Assembly (NCBI GenBank): GCA_001683735.1 | Contig: LUGG01000023.1 | Span: 868,001 to 932,000, forward strand | Source of the DNA: Grifola frondosa | Taxonomy: Eukaryota > Basidiomycota > Agaricomycetes > Polyporales > Grifolaceae | Direction of reading: 5' to 3' | DNA: 64,000 nt | Shown here: positions 47,839-59,050 of the stretch, piece by piece | Position numbering within the stretch: the first letter of the stretch is position 1 | How the letters are laid out: every line of letters starts with the position of its first letter | Program-made: the position numbers and the translations under genes | The notes under the pieces: model-generated | What the model was told of the DNA's origin: nothing | The model's database searches: none | What the model saw: the letters and a program-made list of their open reading frames with translations, nothing else

Positions 47839-50644
47839 CTATTTGCCGATCGTAGCTTGAACAAGCAACGCCTTCTCCTTCAGCACAGATGGATAGCTGT
47901 TCATCAGGTGTGCCAAGGAACGCAGATCCTCTTGATCAAGAAGCGCAACCGTGACTTTGGGCTGCAACATTCAACATGTTAGAATAAAACGAAGTTCGTG
48001 TACCGAATGCGACGTACAGCCTTGATACCAACCGCCTTTATTGCACGGTGTCTGGAAGTAAAACTCAGCAACCACATCAAAAGATTTGAGCTGGAAGACG
48101 CACAATTTCTCGCCTACTTGCTGCTTCTGCTGCGGGATGGGCTTGTCCTTCAATCCGTCAATGAACTTATCAGTCTCCTTCACGACCAAAGGATCCGCCT
48201 TCGGAAGCGGTAACCCTGTCGCAGAAGACGAGCTCGCCAACTTTATGATCTCCATAGCAGGCAGACGAGCAAGCGACGCAATCGTATGTGCGGGCGCACT
48301 TGGAGTTGCGGGAGTGGGCGATGCAGTTGCAGACGGTCCGCGCGACGATAAATCGGGTGTCTGCGGGGAATCCTCCAGCGATGTAGATACCTTCCTTGCC
48401 TGGGGAGTCTGTGGTACAGGGACAGTGGTAGTCACGGGCGACAGCTCCTCTTCGTCGTCATCGGCTTCAAGCACATGCTTCGCAGCGGAGACCTTTGCCC
48501 GCAGGACTTCTTCATTAAAAAGACACATTGCACGCTCACGCTTCGGCAGGCCCATGAGTAGCTCTGTAAGTTCCATAGCCTGCGACGACTCTAATTTTCG
48601 GACCGCAGCCTCCATGCGATCCCGCTCCGATGTCGGCGCCACCGAGCCCGACGGCGACTCCGTGCGGGGAGGTGTGGATAGCGTTGTCGGCATTGAGAGT
48701 GGCGTCGACGGATGGTCGGGGGCAGAGGCTGTCGCGTTAAGGGCATTCGCATCGAGTAGGCGAGAATCCTGAGATGCTGCGGGAGATGGTGACTTTGATC
48801 GCGATGATGCCTTATAGACACCAACCGCTTTCTTCGCAGATTCAACTTGGTCTGCAAGTTTGGCAGGATCCTGGATACCCTGCACGACTTCGCTGAGCGA
48901 TAGAGCGACGATGGAGTCGACCACCACATCGAGATCATCGGCGGAAACCGTGCCCATCCCCTTGATCCTCCTGCTCAACTCGCCCGACAACACTTCTCTA
49001 CGGACAACCGGCGAAAGTGCAGACAGGTCATCGTAACGCATTGGGAGGTTCAGAGTACCCGCGAGCGCAGCCTACGGTAAAGCGTCAACGTGAAAACAAT
49101 ATGAATGAAAAGCCGTAAGACATACGTGATAGTAGCTACCCGAGCTTCTGCGAGTCCGGTCAGGTCGCTCATTATGGCCCATCAATGGAGATCCAAGTAC
49201 AGCAGGGTGGCTGCCAGGGCTTGGCCAGCCTGCCGCATAACTCTCGCCCGCCTCACTGGCCGTCGGGCTCGTCGCGCCACTGCTACTCCTGGGGTGCCCG
49301 TTATGTCCACCGAACCTCTGTGCCAGCTTTTCTTGCCGCAGCTGTTTTGGTTCGTGCAGACGTACCACAAGTTGTTTGTTTCCGAGCACCATCCCGTTCA
49401 TGGCGTGCATCGCCGCTGAGGCTGCTGGGGTGTAAGCGAGTGGTATTTAGAACCGGGGCAAGCCTATTACCTTGATCGGGGGTTTGGTAGGAAACAAATC
49501 CAAATCCGCGACTCTCTCCGGTCTCATTGCGCATGACCCGAGCGCTAAAATAAATTCAGCGAGGTTGGATCACTATACCTCAATCTCGCCTACCTGACGA
49601 TCTGACCAAACTGTCTAAAATGAGTGAAGAGGCCATTCGAGTCGATGCTAACATCGATGTTCTGCACAAAACAATAAATTAAATTGAAACATTACATACG
49701 GGGTACGCCACAGTCACTCACTTTGATGAACAGATTGCATGGATCAATTAATCCGCTATGGCTGCCCGAACCTGGTCCAGCCAAAGGTGCCAACTGAACC
49801 TGCTGACCCGGGCCGTGCATGAAAACTGGTCTCTGCGGGTGATACGGCGTCGACCGCGGTGGCGAGTACTGCAGCGATAACCCGTCCAGTCACTGCGCGA
49901 GCACATATACATCGTACACAACACACCTGAGTGGGGTACGGGAACACTGACCCTGTGGGAACGAACGACGGCGCGTTCGCGCTGAATTCCCCCATTGCAG
50001 CCCCGGGGCGTCGCGGCTGGTACTCCTGCACGGCGATGTTCTGACCATCTATCTCCGTGCAATGCAGTGCCTCTTCCGCATTACGCGCATCCTCCTCAAC
50101 CCAGAACTCGACCACACCCGTGTCCTTCCCGAAACCCGCCTGCGTGCGCGCCGACGCGAGCGCCCCGAAAGGTCTGAATAGGTCATACAGCTGGCTATCA
50201 GTGTATCCGATTGGCAAGTGCTTCACGAGCCGAGGAGTGGCCTGTGGAGGCGGTAGTGCTGTCGGAGGCGACGTGGCTGGGTATGGCGACAACACGAGGA
50301 GTACAGGTGGTTGCACATTCGGGACAGGACGTGACTGCAGTGTCGCAAGTGCCTTCTCAGCTGAGCACGGTATCATCAACATCGTCACTAGCTCCGCACA
50401 GCTTCAGCAACGTGTACGCACCTTTCTCTAGATACTTGAACTCGATCGTTCCCGAGAGCGGTCTGTTGGAACCATCTCGAGGGATGATTGGTCTGAACGG
50501 TGCGCATTGCTGGAAGGCGAGAGCAAGATCCTCATCTCTAACGTATGGCGGGAGGCCAGAAATATATAACACCGGCTCGTGCAGATATGGGTGCGGCTGT
50601 GGTCCAGCTGGTTGGGGCGGTGGTGTGGTGTATTCGGTGGACAT
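47839..50644 (-). CDS. rrm4: Rrm4-like RNA-binding protein: three RRMs plus MLLE-like domains
   Basis: RRM1 has LYISGLPPYVRDEDLALAF and SGTIEFKYLEKGAY. RRM2 is RLVKHLPIGYTDSQLYDLF with TGVVEFWVEEDARNAEEAL. RRM3 is the most canonical: CNLFIKNIDVSIDSNGLF and RGFGFVSYQTPDQASAAMHA. A Ser/Pro/Gly-rich linker follows. Then come three helical segments resembling MLLE modules: around LSALSPVVRREVLSGELSR, around AAVRKLESSQAMELTELLMG, and the clearest one at the C-terminus, VTVALLDQEDLRSLAHLMNS. Ustilago Rrm4 has this layout and carries mRNA on moving early endosomes via MLLE-PAM2 contacts with Upa1. Start MSTEYTTPPPQP at 50644, stop TAG at 47839. No frame lesions seen. A Pab1 paralog is the alternative, but Pab1 has four RRMs. 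Confidence 0.8.
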
Positions 50645-51082
50645 AGTGATTATCGGTGCGCGTGCACTGGCAAATGTATCAAACGGTATCCTATCTGACT
50701 TCCACGGCAACGAGGATGGTGGTATGACAAAAACACGCAGACAGTGCCGTTCGAGGCAGAGGAAAAAAGCTGGGAGATTTGCGGTAATTGTTGACCGGAT
50801 TAACAGGGAAAATCTAATTCTTGCTTCCAGCCAATCAGAAAGCTAAAAGAACAATACTTTTGGATTTACTTATTACTACCTTACAGAACTATAAACGCTG
50901 GGTCATATTTAGAAGGTTCGAGGAATCTTCCGCGGGACCGACAGAGATTTGATCATGAGTCGGAAACGCGTGAACTTTCAACGTTTCAACACCAGCGCAG
51001 ACGTTGTTACCTAGGACAAGTTGTACAACGAGATCTACACGCCTTATACGATCCATTCAACATGATGTAACAGTCTAACCAT
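50645..51082. other. Intergenic, Rrm4-like promoter side
   Basis: No recognised gene. Confidence 0.4.
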
Positions 51083-53268
51083 TCAAGGCGTATAACGAAA
51101 GGCAGGAGCCTGCAGAGAGAAAGAGAGGGGTACATTAGCAACGATCAGATGCAGACGGAAGCAGATCATGATGCTCACCTGGTCTGCCAGCTCGGAAGTA
51201 TCTACAGGTGCATCTCGCGCAGGTTTGCCATACTTGAGGTCTCTGCGCTTGTTCTCGATGCGATAGGATACCTAACGCGAAAGTGCATAGTAAGGGAAAC
51301 AGTTGGTTATCCCGGACAAGATCACATACTGTAAGAATAATTGCAACGATAGCTGCGAGGAATTCAAGTGCGCAGGTCACTTGTGAGTGGTTTAGAATGG
51401 CTCCGACACATCGATCGATGGTCGTGACTCACCAGCAAAACCTTTGCTGTATCAAGGAGAAACCTTCCGTGAGTGAATGTAGCATGATTAGTAACAGCTA
51501 GACACTCACATGTACCGAGGTCCTTCAGTAGAAGGGTACAGATGAGAACCTAACACGCTCCCGCATTGACCAATTGCCATATACATCGGGATGCCCGTCG
51601 CCTTCTTTGTCTCTGAGCCAAGGTTGTGCGCAACTAGCGTTGGAAAAAAATCAACATTACCGCTAAAGACGACGTAAGGACAACGTACACCATGCGATCA
51701 CGATCCCAATGATTGTATACGTGCCGCTGGTGATGCAAAACGTCGCGAAATAACGGACATGGTTGTTGGATGGCACCGTAAGCAGCAAACTGTCATCGAC
51801 CAATGATATCAGTATTCCAACAGTAAGCAAGAAGCAAAAAACTTACATGTAGCCAACCCCAGCCAACACGCTCACACCCGCAACGAAGAATCCGCGGCTC
51901 TGTAGTCTGTCCGAGGCGTATGAGTTGAGACAAAGGACAACAGCCGCAACTGCATAAGGTGGGACAGTAAGCAACTGTGCGTTAGCCTTGGCTATAACGT
52001 AATTTAGCATTTGTATGAATCTGCCGCAAAATATTACGCACTGAAGCCAAATGTTGCAATGATTGTGGGTAAGAATGCGGAGATCGACGCGAGCGCACAA
52101 TTTGCGCCGAAATACAACACACCGGCTGCATAAATCTAAATCGATCATATATCGGGTACATGGCATCTAATCAATGGGCAGCTCACCCGCCAGTCCTTGA
52201 ACGCTGCAACGATGTGTCCTATGTTGAAGAACATATCAGCACTGAATCAATAAGAATGAAGAGTAATCCGCACACATACCCTTGGTCACGGTCCTCCCGA
52301 TGTCCGCCTTGATACCTCTGTTCATGCGTTCCAGTGCCAGCTCGCGCTCTTCCTCATTCAAGAACGTTGTCTCCTCTGGCCGATCCGGCAGAAGTAATAT
52401 TGACAAAACCCCAAGCAAGATCGTTGGGATCCCCTCGATGATGAAAAGCAACCTCCAGTCTGCAATTGCCGCGTGCGCGTGCTGTACGCCGAATGCAATT
52501 AGGCCACCAAAGGCGCCTGCTACTGCAGCGAAGCCGAACCAGTAAGCCATACGCATTCCCATCTCCTCTCTAGTGTAGTAGAATGCTACGAACGAGTTAG
52601 AGAGCGTGACGAGAGCTCGATTGTGAATCAACGTACACATATAGAGAGGAATGCCGGGACCGAATCCTGCTTCAAAGACCCCGAGACCAATCCGGGCGAC
52701 GGACAAGCCAGCAAAATTGAATGCAGAAGACTGAAATAGTCGTTCATAATCCCGTGTGATAAATGAGGTCAGTACGTGCATACCATCACCGTAGAGCAGA
52801 TACCCCAGCCGATTGCGGCACATCCCAACCAAATACGAGGAGGAAATAACTTCGAGAGGATCGTAAGCGGGTACCTGACATATTATCTGGACAATGTAAA
52901 GTACGATAAGCAAAAGGCGACGGACATGCAATCAGATCAACCCACATATGAAAAGAAGAAAAGCGAATTGACCCAGTCGAATAGGACTCCAGTCGGATCA
53001 CCATGGAGGGCATCTTGCGGTACCCCTGCAGCCGAGCATTCCCTAAATTTGTTCGGTCCAAGTCTACAGTATCTCAGTTTCAAGCTACAGAATGATGAGA
53101 TTAAGAACCCACATGCAAATAAGTACAGGATACACGCAATGGGCATGATCCGTCCATCGAGTTTCCTCACCAGCCGTCTCTCTTCTTCGATGGCTCAACT
53201 GGGACCACTGGCTGGACCGTTTCAATCTTCTCGTCGTAAGAATTGGTCTTCTCATGGCTGGTGGACAT
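51083..53268 (-). CDS. MFS permease, allantoate/anion:cation symporter (Dal5) type
   Basis: Plasma-membrane transporter with 12 expected helices. Start MSTSHEKTNSYDEKIETVQP, then LVRKLDGRIMPIACILYLFA, YLDRTNLGNARLQG, DPTGVLFDWVNSLFFFSY, PPRIWLGCAAIGWGICSTVM, FNFAGLSVARIGLGVFEAGF, REEMGMRMAYWFGF, DWRLLFIIEGIPTILLGVLS, LPDRPEETTFLNEEER, and C-terminal helices to APAFRYTP. These are the signatures of the Dal5-like family (allantoate, pantothenate, nicotinate, biotin transport); the substrate is not decided by sequence. Three single-base lesions: near 53174-53178 (before RLVRKLD), the C4 run at 53023-53026, and an extra base near 52870 (after VP). Divergent from MAD3. Confidence 0.85.
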
Positions 53269-53841
53269 CTCTGAGGAGTGGAGACAAAAGGACACCGCAG
53301 CGGACGTCCGGCTTCATCCTGAACTCTGCTCCAATTAAATACTGATGTCCCCACCATGTGAGAAGTAATGATGGGCGTCACCTGAGGCGTTCCAGGAACC
53401 GAGGAATACCGCAGTTGATTGAGTGGCAGAACAGACGGGGACATGGTCATTTGACCTTGGCGCGATAATCATCCGGGTAAGCGCATTCGATATCATAGAA
53501 CCCACAGCACCCCAATCTCGTTAGAAAACATTCTTCGAGTCCGTGATTCTGTGTTAGTTTGGGAAAGTAGAACCTCGGGATGCACGAATGTACTAGTTGG
53601 CGACCGCGTGTGCTGTGGAGATTGTTACTCCACGGTCCGTACGGATAGCGCGAGATTGAATGATCGTGGCTCAGGAATAGTGCGGCGACGGCGAACAAGC
53701 AGAAGTACTCCCAGTGTAGTTGTCTAACGTCTAACGTTTTGTTGTATTTATGACAAATAACATTATTTTAATTTGGAGTTATCCTCTGAACATGTTTCCA
53801 GACAAAGGAAGTACAACTTTCATCTCATCCCACTCACTCTC
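53269..53841. promoter_or_regulatory. Divergent intergenic region, MFS permease / MAD3
   Basis: 573 bases between two divergently transcribed starts. Expected to hold both promoters. No specific element was identified. Confidence 0.4.
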
Positions 53842-55537
53842 ATGGCCGATGTATTCGAAGACGAATCACCCCAATTGTCGACTGTGACGTTCTCGAGGCA
53901 GCCAAGGAGAACATCCAACCTCTTGCATCTGGGCGACGCGTAACAGCACTCTCCGCCATCCTCACGACCCCACACGCTCAACGTGAAAGGCGTCTGGCCT
54001 CCGACCGAACGCGTTATCGTATCAACGTCGAGGTTGCGCTGCAAGATGAGGATGACGATCCGTTGGAGGCATACTGTCGCTTCGTATATTGGACGGTGGA
54101 GAATTATCCGCAGGGCCACAGCGCCGAATCTGGGCTATTAGAGCTGCTCGAAGAGGCAACAAGGGTGCTCAAAGACGATCGGGGCGGGAAGTGGAGAGAT
54201 GATTTCAGGTACCTGAAGTTGTGGGTGCTCTACGCGACTTACGTGGAGAAGCCTGCTATCGTCTACAAGTTCCTCGTTGTGAATGATATTGGGACAAGTT
54301 ATTCGTTGCTTTATGAGGAGTTCGCTGTGGTTTTGGAAAGAGCAGGACGGTGAGTGGCGCGATTTTCCTTTTCCTTTGCCTCGCTGATGATGTGCGAAGG
54401 CGAACTGAAGCTGACGAAACATATTTGCTCGGCATTGCACGTAAAGCTTCCCCCATGGATCGTCTTGAGAAAAATACAGGGAATTCCAAAAGCGTATGAT
54501 GTCGTTAGCGAATTTACCTGCTCCTCCTCCGCCCGCACCAGCACCGTCTTCCATTGCTACTACAGCACGTCGCGCTGTTCTAGGCGAGACAGCCACCGCC
54601 ACGACGACACCATCGTCATCCAGGCGAGTAACGCGTTCGTCCACAAGGAATGCTTTGATTGGCAGTACAACCACTCCGTCGTCATCTTCTACGACAGCGC
54701 CGCGTTCGAACGCGCGTCTTCAGGTCTTCATAGATCCCTCTGGCTCATCGGAGAGCAATGACCCAACTGACTCCCCAACGCCGTGGCCGGAGCTCGGTAC
54801 CCGTAAGTCGCGCATCAAAGAGAACATCAAGGAGGTTAGTAAGGCCGCAGGGACGACCTTGCGCCAAGCGGGACGTGCACAGAGGGCGGCAGCAGCAGCA
54901 GCGCCGAAGATGGTTGTGTATAGAGATACAGGCGAGGAAGACGACGCGACAGAGACACCTCCGCCACCGGCTCCTGCAGCTAAGAAGGGTATTCAAAAGG
55001 CATCAGCACCCAAGTTGACCGTGTTTAGAGACACCGAGGAGGACGCCGACGCAGAGGCGATGCCTCCGCCACCGCTTCCAGCAGCCAAAAGGGGAACTCA
55101 GAAGGCTTCAGCGTCCAAGTTGACTGTGTTTAGAGACACTGATGAGGACGGTGACGCAGAAGCAATGCTTCCACCCCCGATTCCTGCACCCAAGAAAGAG
55201 AAGGGAAGTCATCAGCCAGGAGCACTGTCCCTGTATTCCGTGACGATGAAACGGACTCTTCTCGTGCAGTACCATCCACGCCGAAGTTCGTGCCATTCAG
55301 AGATGAAGAGGTATGTCTTCATTGCGCGATCCAGTATTTACTAGCTAACGTTTTCTCGCTCATGTAGTGTGGTACTCCATCGACTTCTTCATCTGTCGTG
55401 CCCGACACGGTGATGAAGCTCAAAGCTATCGGAACCACCAAGGAGGTGTGAGCATGAGCTCCGAGGCAGAGGCACTTCGAAAGGACCCGTTCAAGAACTA
55501 CGGTGCTGATGAGAGGCCTGAGGAAAGCTGGAACTGA
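53842..55537 (+). CDS. MAD3: Spindle checkpoint protein MAD3 / BubR1-like, no kinase domain
   Basis: Component of the mitotic checkpoint complex that inhibits APC/C-Cdc20. Starts MADVFEDESP, then VLEAAKENIQPLASGRR with the N-terminal KEN box, followed by the TPR-like Mad3/Bub1 homology region (DDDPLEAYCRFVYWTVENYP, GLLELLEEATRVLKDD, FRYLKLWVLYATYVEKP, YEEFAVVLERAGR), then EADETYLLGIARKASPMDRL. The C-terminal half is low-complexity with three exact-period 35-residue repeats and ends RKDPFKNYGADERPEESWN, with no kinase. Four single-base losses (53869-53872, 54470-54474, 55235-55236, 55445-55450) break the frame; each restores with one base. Losing a conserved checkpoint gene this way is less likely than sequence error. 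Length, about 530 codons, fits fungal Mad3. Confidence 0.85.
54907..55221 (+). repeat. Three 105-base tandem repeats inside MAD3
   Basis: Units start at 54907, 55012 and 55117, spaced exactly 105 bases (35 codons). Each begins Lys, two or three residues, [YF]RDT and acidic residues, then a Pro-rich run and a basic Ala/Lys segment. The third unit decays near its end. Confidence 0.85.
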
Positions 55538-55898
55538 TAAATTGGATGATTGCTGACGATTCACATCATGATGATTTGATTTTGTGTACTTGTATACTGT
55601 ATTCTGCTCGCTTGTTGAGCGCTGACGCCTTTCAGCGAATTTTGTCTGTGCTACACATTATCAACGCTCCTCCTATGTGATGTCTTTTGAGTATAGCGTG
55701 CATGTAGAAGCAAGCAGATGCCAGAAATGACAAGACAGAGAGGCGTGACTGAGACGCGACGCGACGCGTGTTAAATCACCTGACCGTTACGCCACTACCA
55801 AATCGAGACATCTATGATAGCGCAGCTTTAGCAGGTCATTACAGTACCACATCCTTACAACCGTTACCGCCTCTTCATCTCCCTCCTGAATTAGAACC
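55538..55898. other. Intergenic, MAD3 3' end and AIP1 promoter
   Basis: No recognised gene. Confidence 0.4.
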
Positions 55899-58544
55899 AT
55901 GTCTTTCCAGAAAGGACAGCTTTACCCTTGTGCTCCCGCAACAACACGCGGAGAGTCCACCAAGCTCAGCGCGAGCAAGGACAAGATTGTCTACACAAAT
56001 GGACGATCTGTGATTGTATGTGCACAGCCTTTCGTAAAACGACTGAGTTTAATCCATCCCTAGATACGTGATTTGAAGGTATACTGGATGTAGTTGTCAT
56101 TGGGTCGTTAGGTTGAGGCGTTCCATAGAATCCTGCAGTGGTAACTGCTTATGCTGGACATGTCCAGACCGCTACCGTCGCGCGGATATCACCGTCAGGA
56201 TATTATTGTGCATCTGCAGACATTACAGGAACACGTAAGCATTATAGAATGACTTATCGGGCTTGAAACTCAACTCGTTGGTTTAATGATATGAAGTCCG
56301 CGTGTGGGACACGGTCGGAGAAGACCAGACTCTCAAGGCGGAGTACAAAGTGATCTCTGGTCGTGTGTGAGTAGTTTAACTGTAAATCACGAGAGCGCTC
56401 TATTGATGCCCTGTGGCTTGCTTCTGAAGAAACGATCTAGAGTGGGATGGCGAGAGCAAACGCATAATCGCAGTCGGCGATGGAAGAGACAAGTAGCTAC
56501 AATGTGATCGTACCACCAACAAGGCCCTGGCTGATCGTGTTTAATTCTCTCAGGTTTGGACATGCTTTCATGATGGATTCTGGATCTTCTACTGGAGAGA
56601 TTATTGGCCACTCTAAGGTGTGTCGACCCATCTCTTAACACAGTTCAGACTGATTTCCGTGAAACAGATAATCAGCGCTGTTACCATCCGGCACCAGAGG
56701 CCATTCCGTGCGGCGACCGCTTCTGACGATGCTACCATCGTCTTTCACCAAGGTCAACAATATTCTTACTCCTCTCGCTCATATTGATTGATTAGATCAT
56801 CTCACAGGAGTACCCTTCAAATACGAAAAGGTATGCACGGGTTGCAATGGTGTGTTACTGATGATAAACTATCTCTTCCTGCAGACAATCAAGACCCACA
56901 CGAAATTCGTGCAAGATGTTCGATATGCACCTTCTGGCGAGCAGTTCGCCAGCGTTGGGTCAGATGCTAAAATTTTCATCTACGAGGGCAAGACCGGCGA
57001 AACGCTGGGGAAATCACCGATAGCCCACATTCTGGAAGCATTGTAGGCGCATCTCGCGAGAAAATCATAATCATAGCAGTTAAATGTACTTGGCAGATGG
57101 CTTGCAATTGGAGCCCAGATAGCAAATCTTTGATCACGTCGTCTGCAGATTGCACAGTAAAACTCTGTGCGTCGCCTTCCACACTAAAAGAAATTTGTCT
57201 CTGATGTCAAATCAATCCAGGGGACGTCGAGACAAAGAAGGCCGTAACAACGTGGACGTTGGGCTCTGGCGTCCCCCATCAACAAGTCGGGAACGTCTGG
57301 ACAGAAGGAGACGATATCGTATCGCTCTCGATGTCTGGGAACCTGAATATATTCGACAAGAGAGTGGGAGACAAGCCTGCCCGTGTGCTTTATGTGTGTA
57401 TATTGTTGCGGTTTTATAGCTTGCCCGATCTGATCTTTCTTATCTCTTCGTGCGTACAGGGACCACAAAAGTCCATTACCGCGTCGGTGCCGACCTCATC
57501 CGGAACATTCCTCGCTGGAACAGCAGACGGACGCATACTGTCGTTCTCTGATGACACATATTCCAACGTCACAGGCGAAGGCCACGCTAGTCTTGTGGCG
57601 GGTCTTGCCCCCGCCCCGGACGGCAAAGTATTCTCGATAGGATTTGATGACCACTTGCGAGAGATCGACGGCAGCGCCAGCTTCGTGTGAGCAATCGTCA
57701 GAGAACAATAGTTCATCTAAGATACTCATATGCTTTGTTGCCCTTAGACCGGCCGTGTGTCCGACATCATCCCAACCCAAGGCTCTTGCCGTAGCCGGGG
57801 ACTCGACGGTATTCATCGCAGAGTTAAATGGGGTTGAAGCAATTCGTTCGAACCAGAAGGTGTTCGAGCTGCAAGCCAAGTTCACGCCCAGCGCGGTTGC
57901 AGCGGCAGGCTCATTCGTCGCCGTGGGCGGTGAGGTGTGTCATGCGAGTCATCGTGGGGTATATGCAGAGCTCTCAATCCGGTCCGTTTTCATTTCGTCT
58001 CAGGATCAGAAAGTTCACCTATACGATTGGGATGGCAAGACCTTGAAGGAGGTCGCGACCTTAGACGGGAACAAGGGCGTGGTGAGCGCCTTGGCCTTCT
58101 CCCCGGATGGGTCTTTGTTAGCTGCTGGTGACGTGAGCAATTTTCTCTTCCATTCAATGATGTGTTGTTCATGCTATCGCATACTAGTCAAGCGGAAGGA
58201 TTGTCCTGTTCGACGTGAAGGAGCGAAAGGTTAAACGTCCTTTCCGTTCCCTGCTCTGTTTCTTCTACTTATGCCAAGAATTGTAGGTCATAACCTCGCG
58301 CTGGTCATTCCACAGCGGACGCATCCACTCCTTGTCGTGGACTGCCGACGGCCAACACTGCGCATCAGGCTCGCTCGATACCCACGTCTACGTGTGGAGC
58401 GTGCAGAAGCCCATGCGCAACATCGCAATCAAGAATGCTGGGCCAGGCGGAGTGAACGCCGTGTTTTGGCTGAAGGACGGACAACTCGCGAGTGCGGGAG
58501 CCGATGGGTGTGTCAGGCTTTGGAACATCACTTTTCATGAGTAA
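55899..58544 (+). CDS. AIP1: Actin-interacting protein 1 (WD40, WDR1 family)
   Basis: Works with cofilin to disassemble actin filaments. Starts MSFQKGQLYPCAPATTRGES. WD repeats throughout, making the two seven-bladed propellers of the family: VAYAGHVQTATVARISPSGY type (GHVQ, ISPSG), ITGTVRVWDTVG, GRVNDLEWDGESKRI, FGHAFMMDSGSSTGEIIGHS, AATASDDATIVFHQG, THTKFVQDVRYAPSGEQFAS, NWSPDSKSLITSSADCTVKL, GTADGRILSF, GHASLVAGLAPAPDGKVF, DGNKGVVSALAFSPDGSLLA, SLSWTADGQHCASGSLDTHV, and the end NAVFWLKDGQLASAGADGCV followed by RLWNITFHE. About 14 introns, all in frame; no lesions seen. Length near the usual 600 residues. Confidence 0.93.
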
Positions 58545-58713
58545 GGGGCCTGAAGACGGAACGAAGGAAGACTATATATCGCAGTGGATGTGTACGATAC
58601 ATCCTGCATGGCAGGATTTAACGCAGTTAATTGAAGTCCTTAGATTAAGTGGAATGGTTGCACGAGTGTTGCGTTGAAGGGCGGAAAACCGGTGATTCAG
58701 AGAATTTCTTGTC
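58545..58713. other. Short convergent spacer
   Basis: AIP1 3' region; nothing coding was seen. Confidence 0.4.
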
Positions 58714-58720
58714 AAAAAAA
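58714..58720 (-). terminator. Pol III terminator of tRNA-Ser
   Basis: Run of seven T on the minus strand directly after the tRNA 3' end. Confidence 0.8.
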
Positions 58721-58721
58721 G

Positions 58722-58828
58722 CGTCACCTGAGCGATTCGAACACTCGCGGGCAAAGCCCAACCGCTTTGTCATTATCGCAATAGTGCGGCATAGCAGGCG
58801 ATCCCGTTAACCACTCCGGCAAAGTGAC
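58722..58828 (-). tRNA. tRNA-Ser (anticodon GCT), with intron
   Basis: Minus strand: acceptor GTCACTT pairs with AGGTGAC, D arm CCGGAGTGGTTAACGG, anticodon stem ATCGC pairs with GCGAT, loop begins CTGCTA (anticodon GCT). An intron of about 11 bases follows the base after the anticodon, at the usual 37/38 position. Long variable arm (CAAAGC with GGCTTTG) typical of Ser, T arm GAGTG TTCGAAT CGCTC. Internal A and B boxes intact. Confidence 0.93.
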
Positions 58829-59050
58829 ATCAAACTACGTTCGTTGTAATATAATATAAGATAGTATGAAAAGAAGTCATGAAAATGTTCCTCCAGAATT
58901 CATATGATGTATCTTATGCAATACTTATATGTAACAACAACACAGCATGGAGCAAGAGAAGATGGGTCCACTCAGTCATTCAAAGTCCCAATATTAATAC
59001 GAACGCATGCCAATACAATGTCCAAGTCCAGGCCATGTCCAAGAGCCGTC

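Noticed and set aside
48086..48772. Long + frame of 228 codons across the Rrm4-like gene
   Set aside because: It is the antisense shadow of the conserved minus-strand coding sequence and has no motif of its own.
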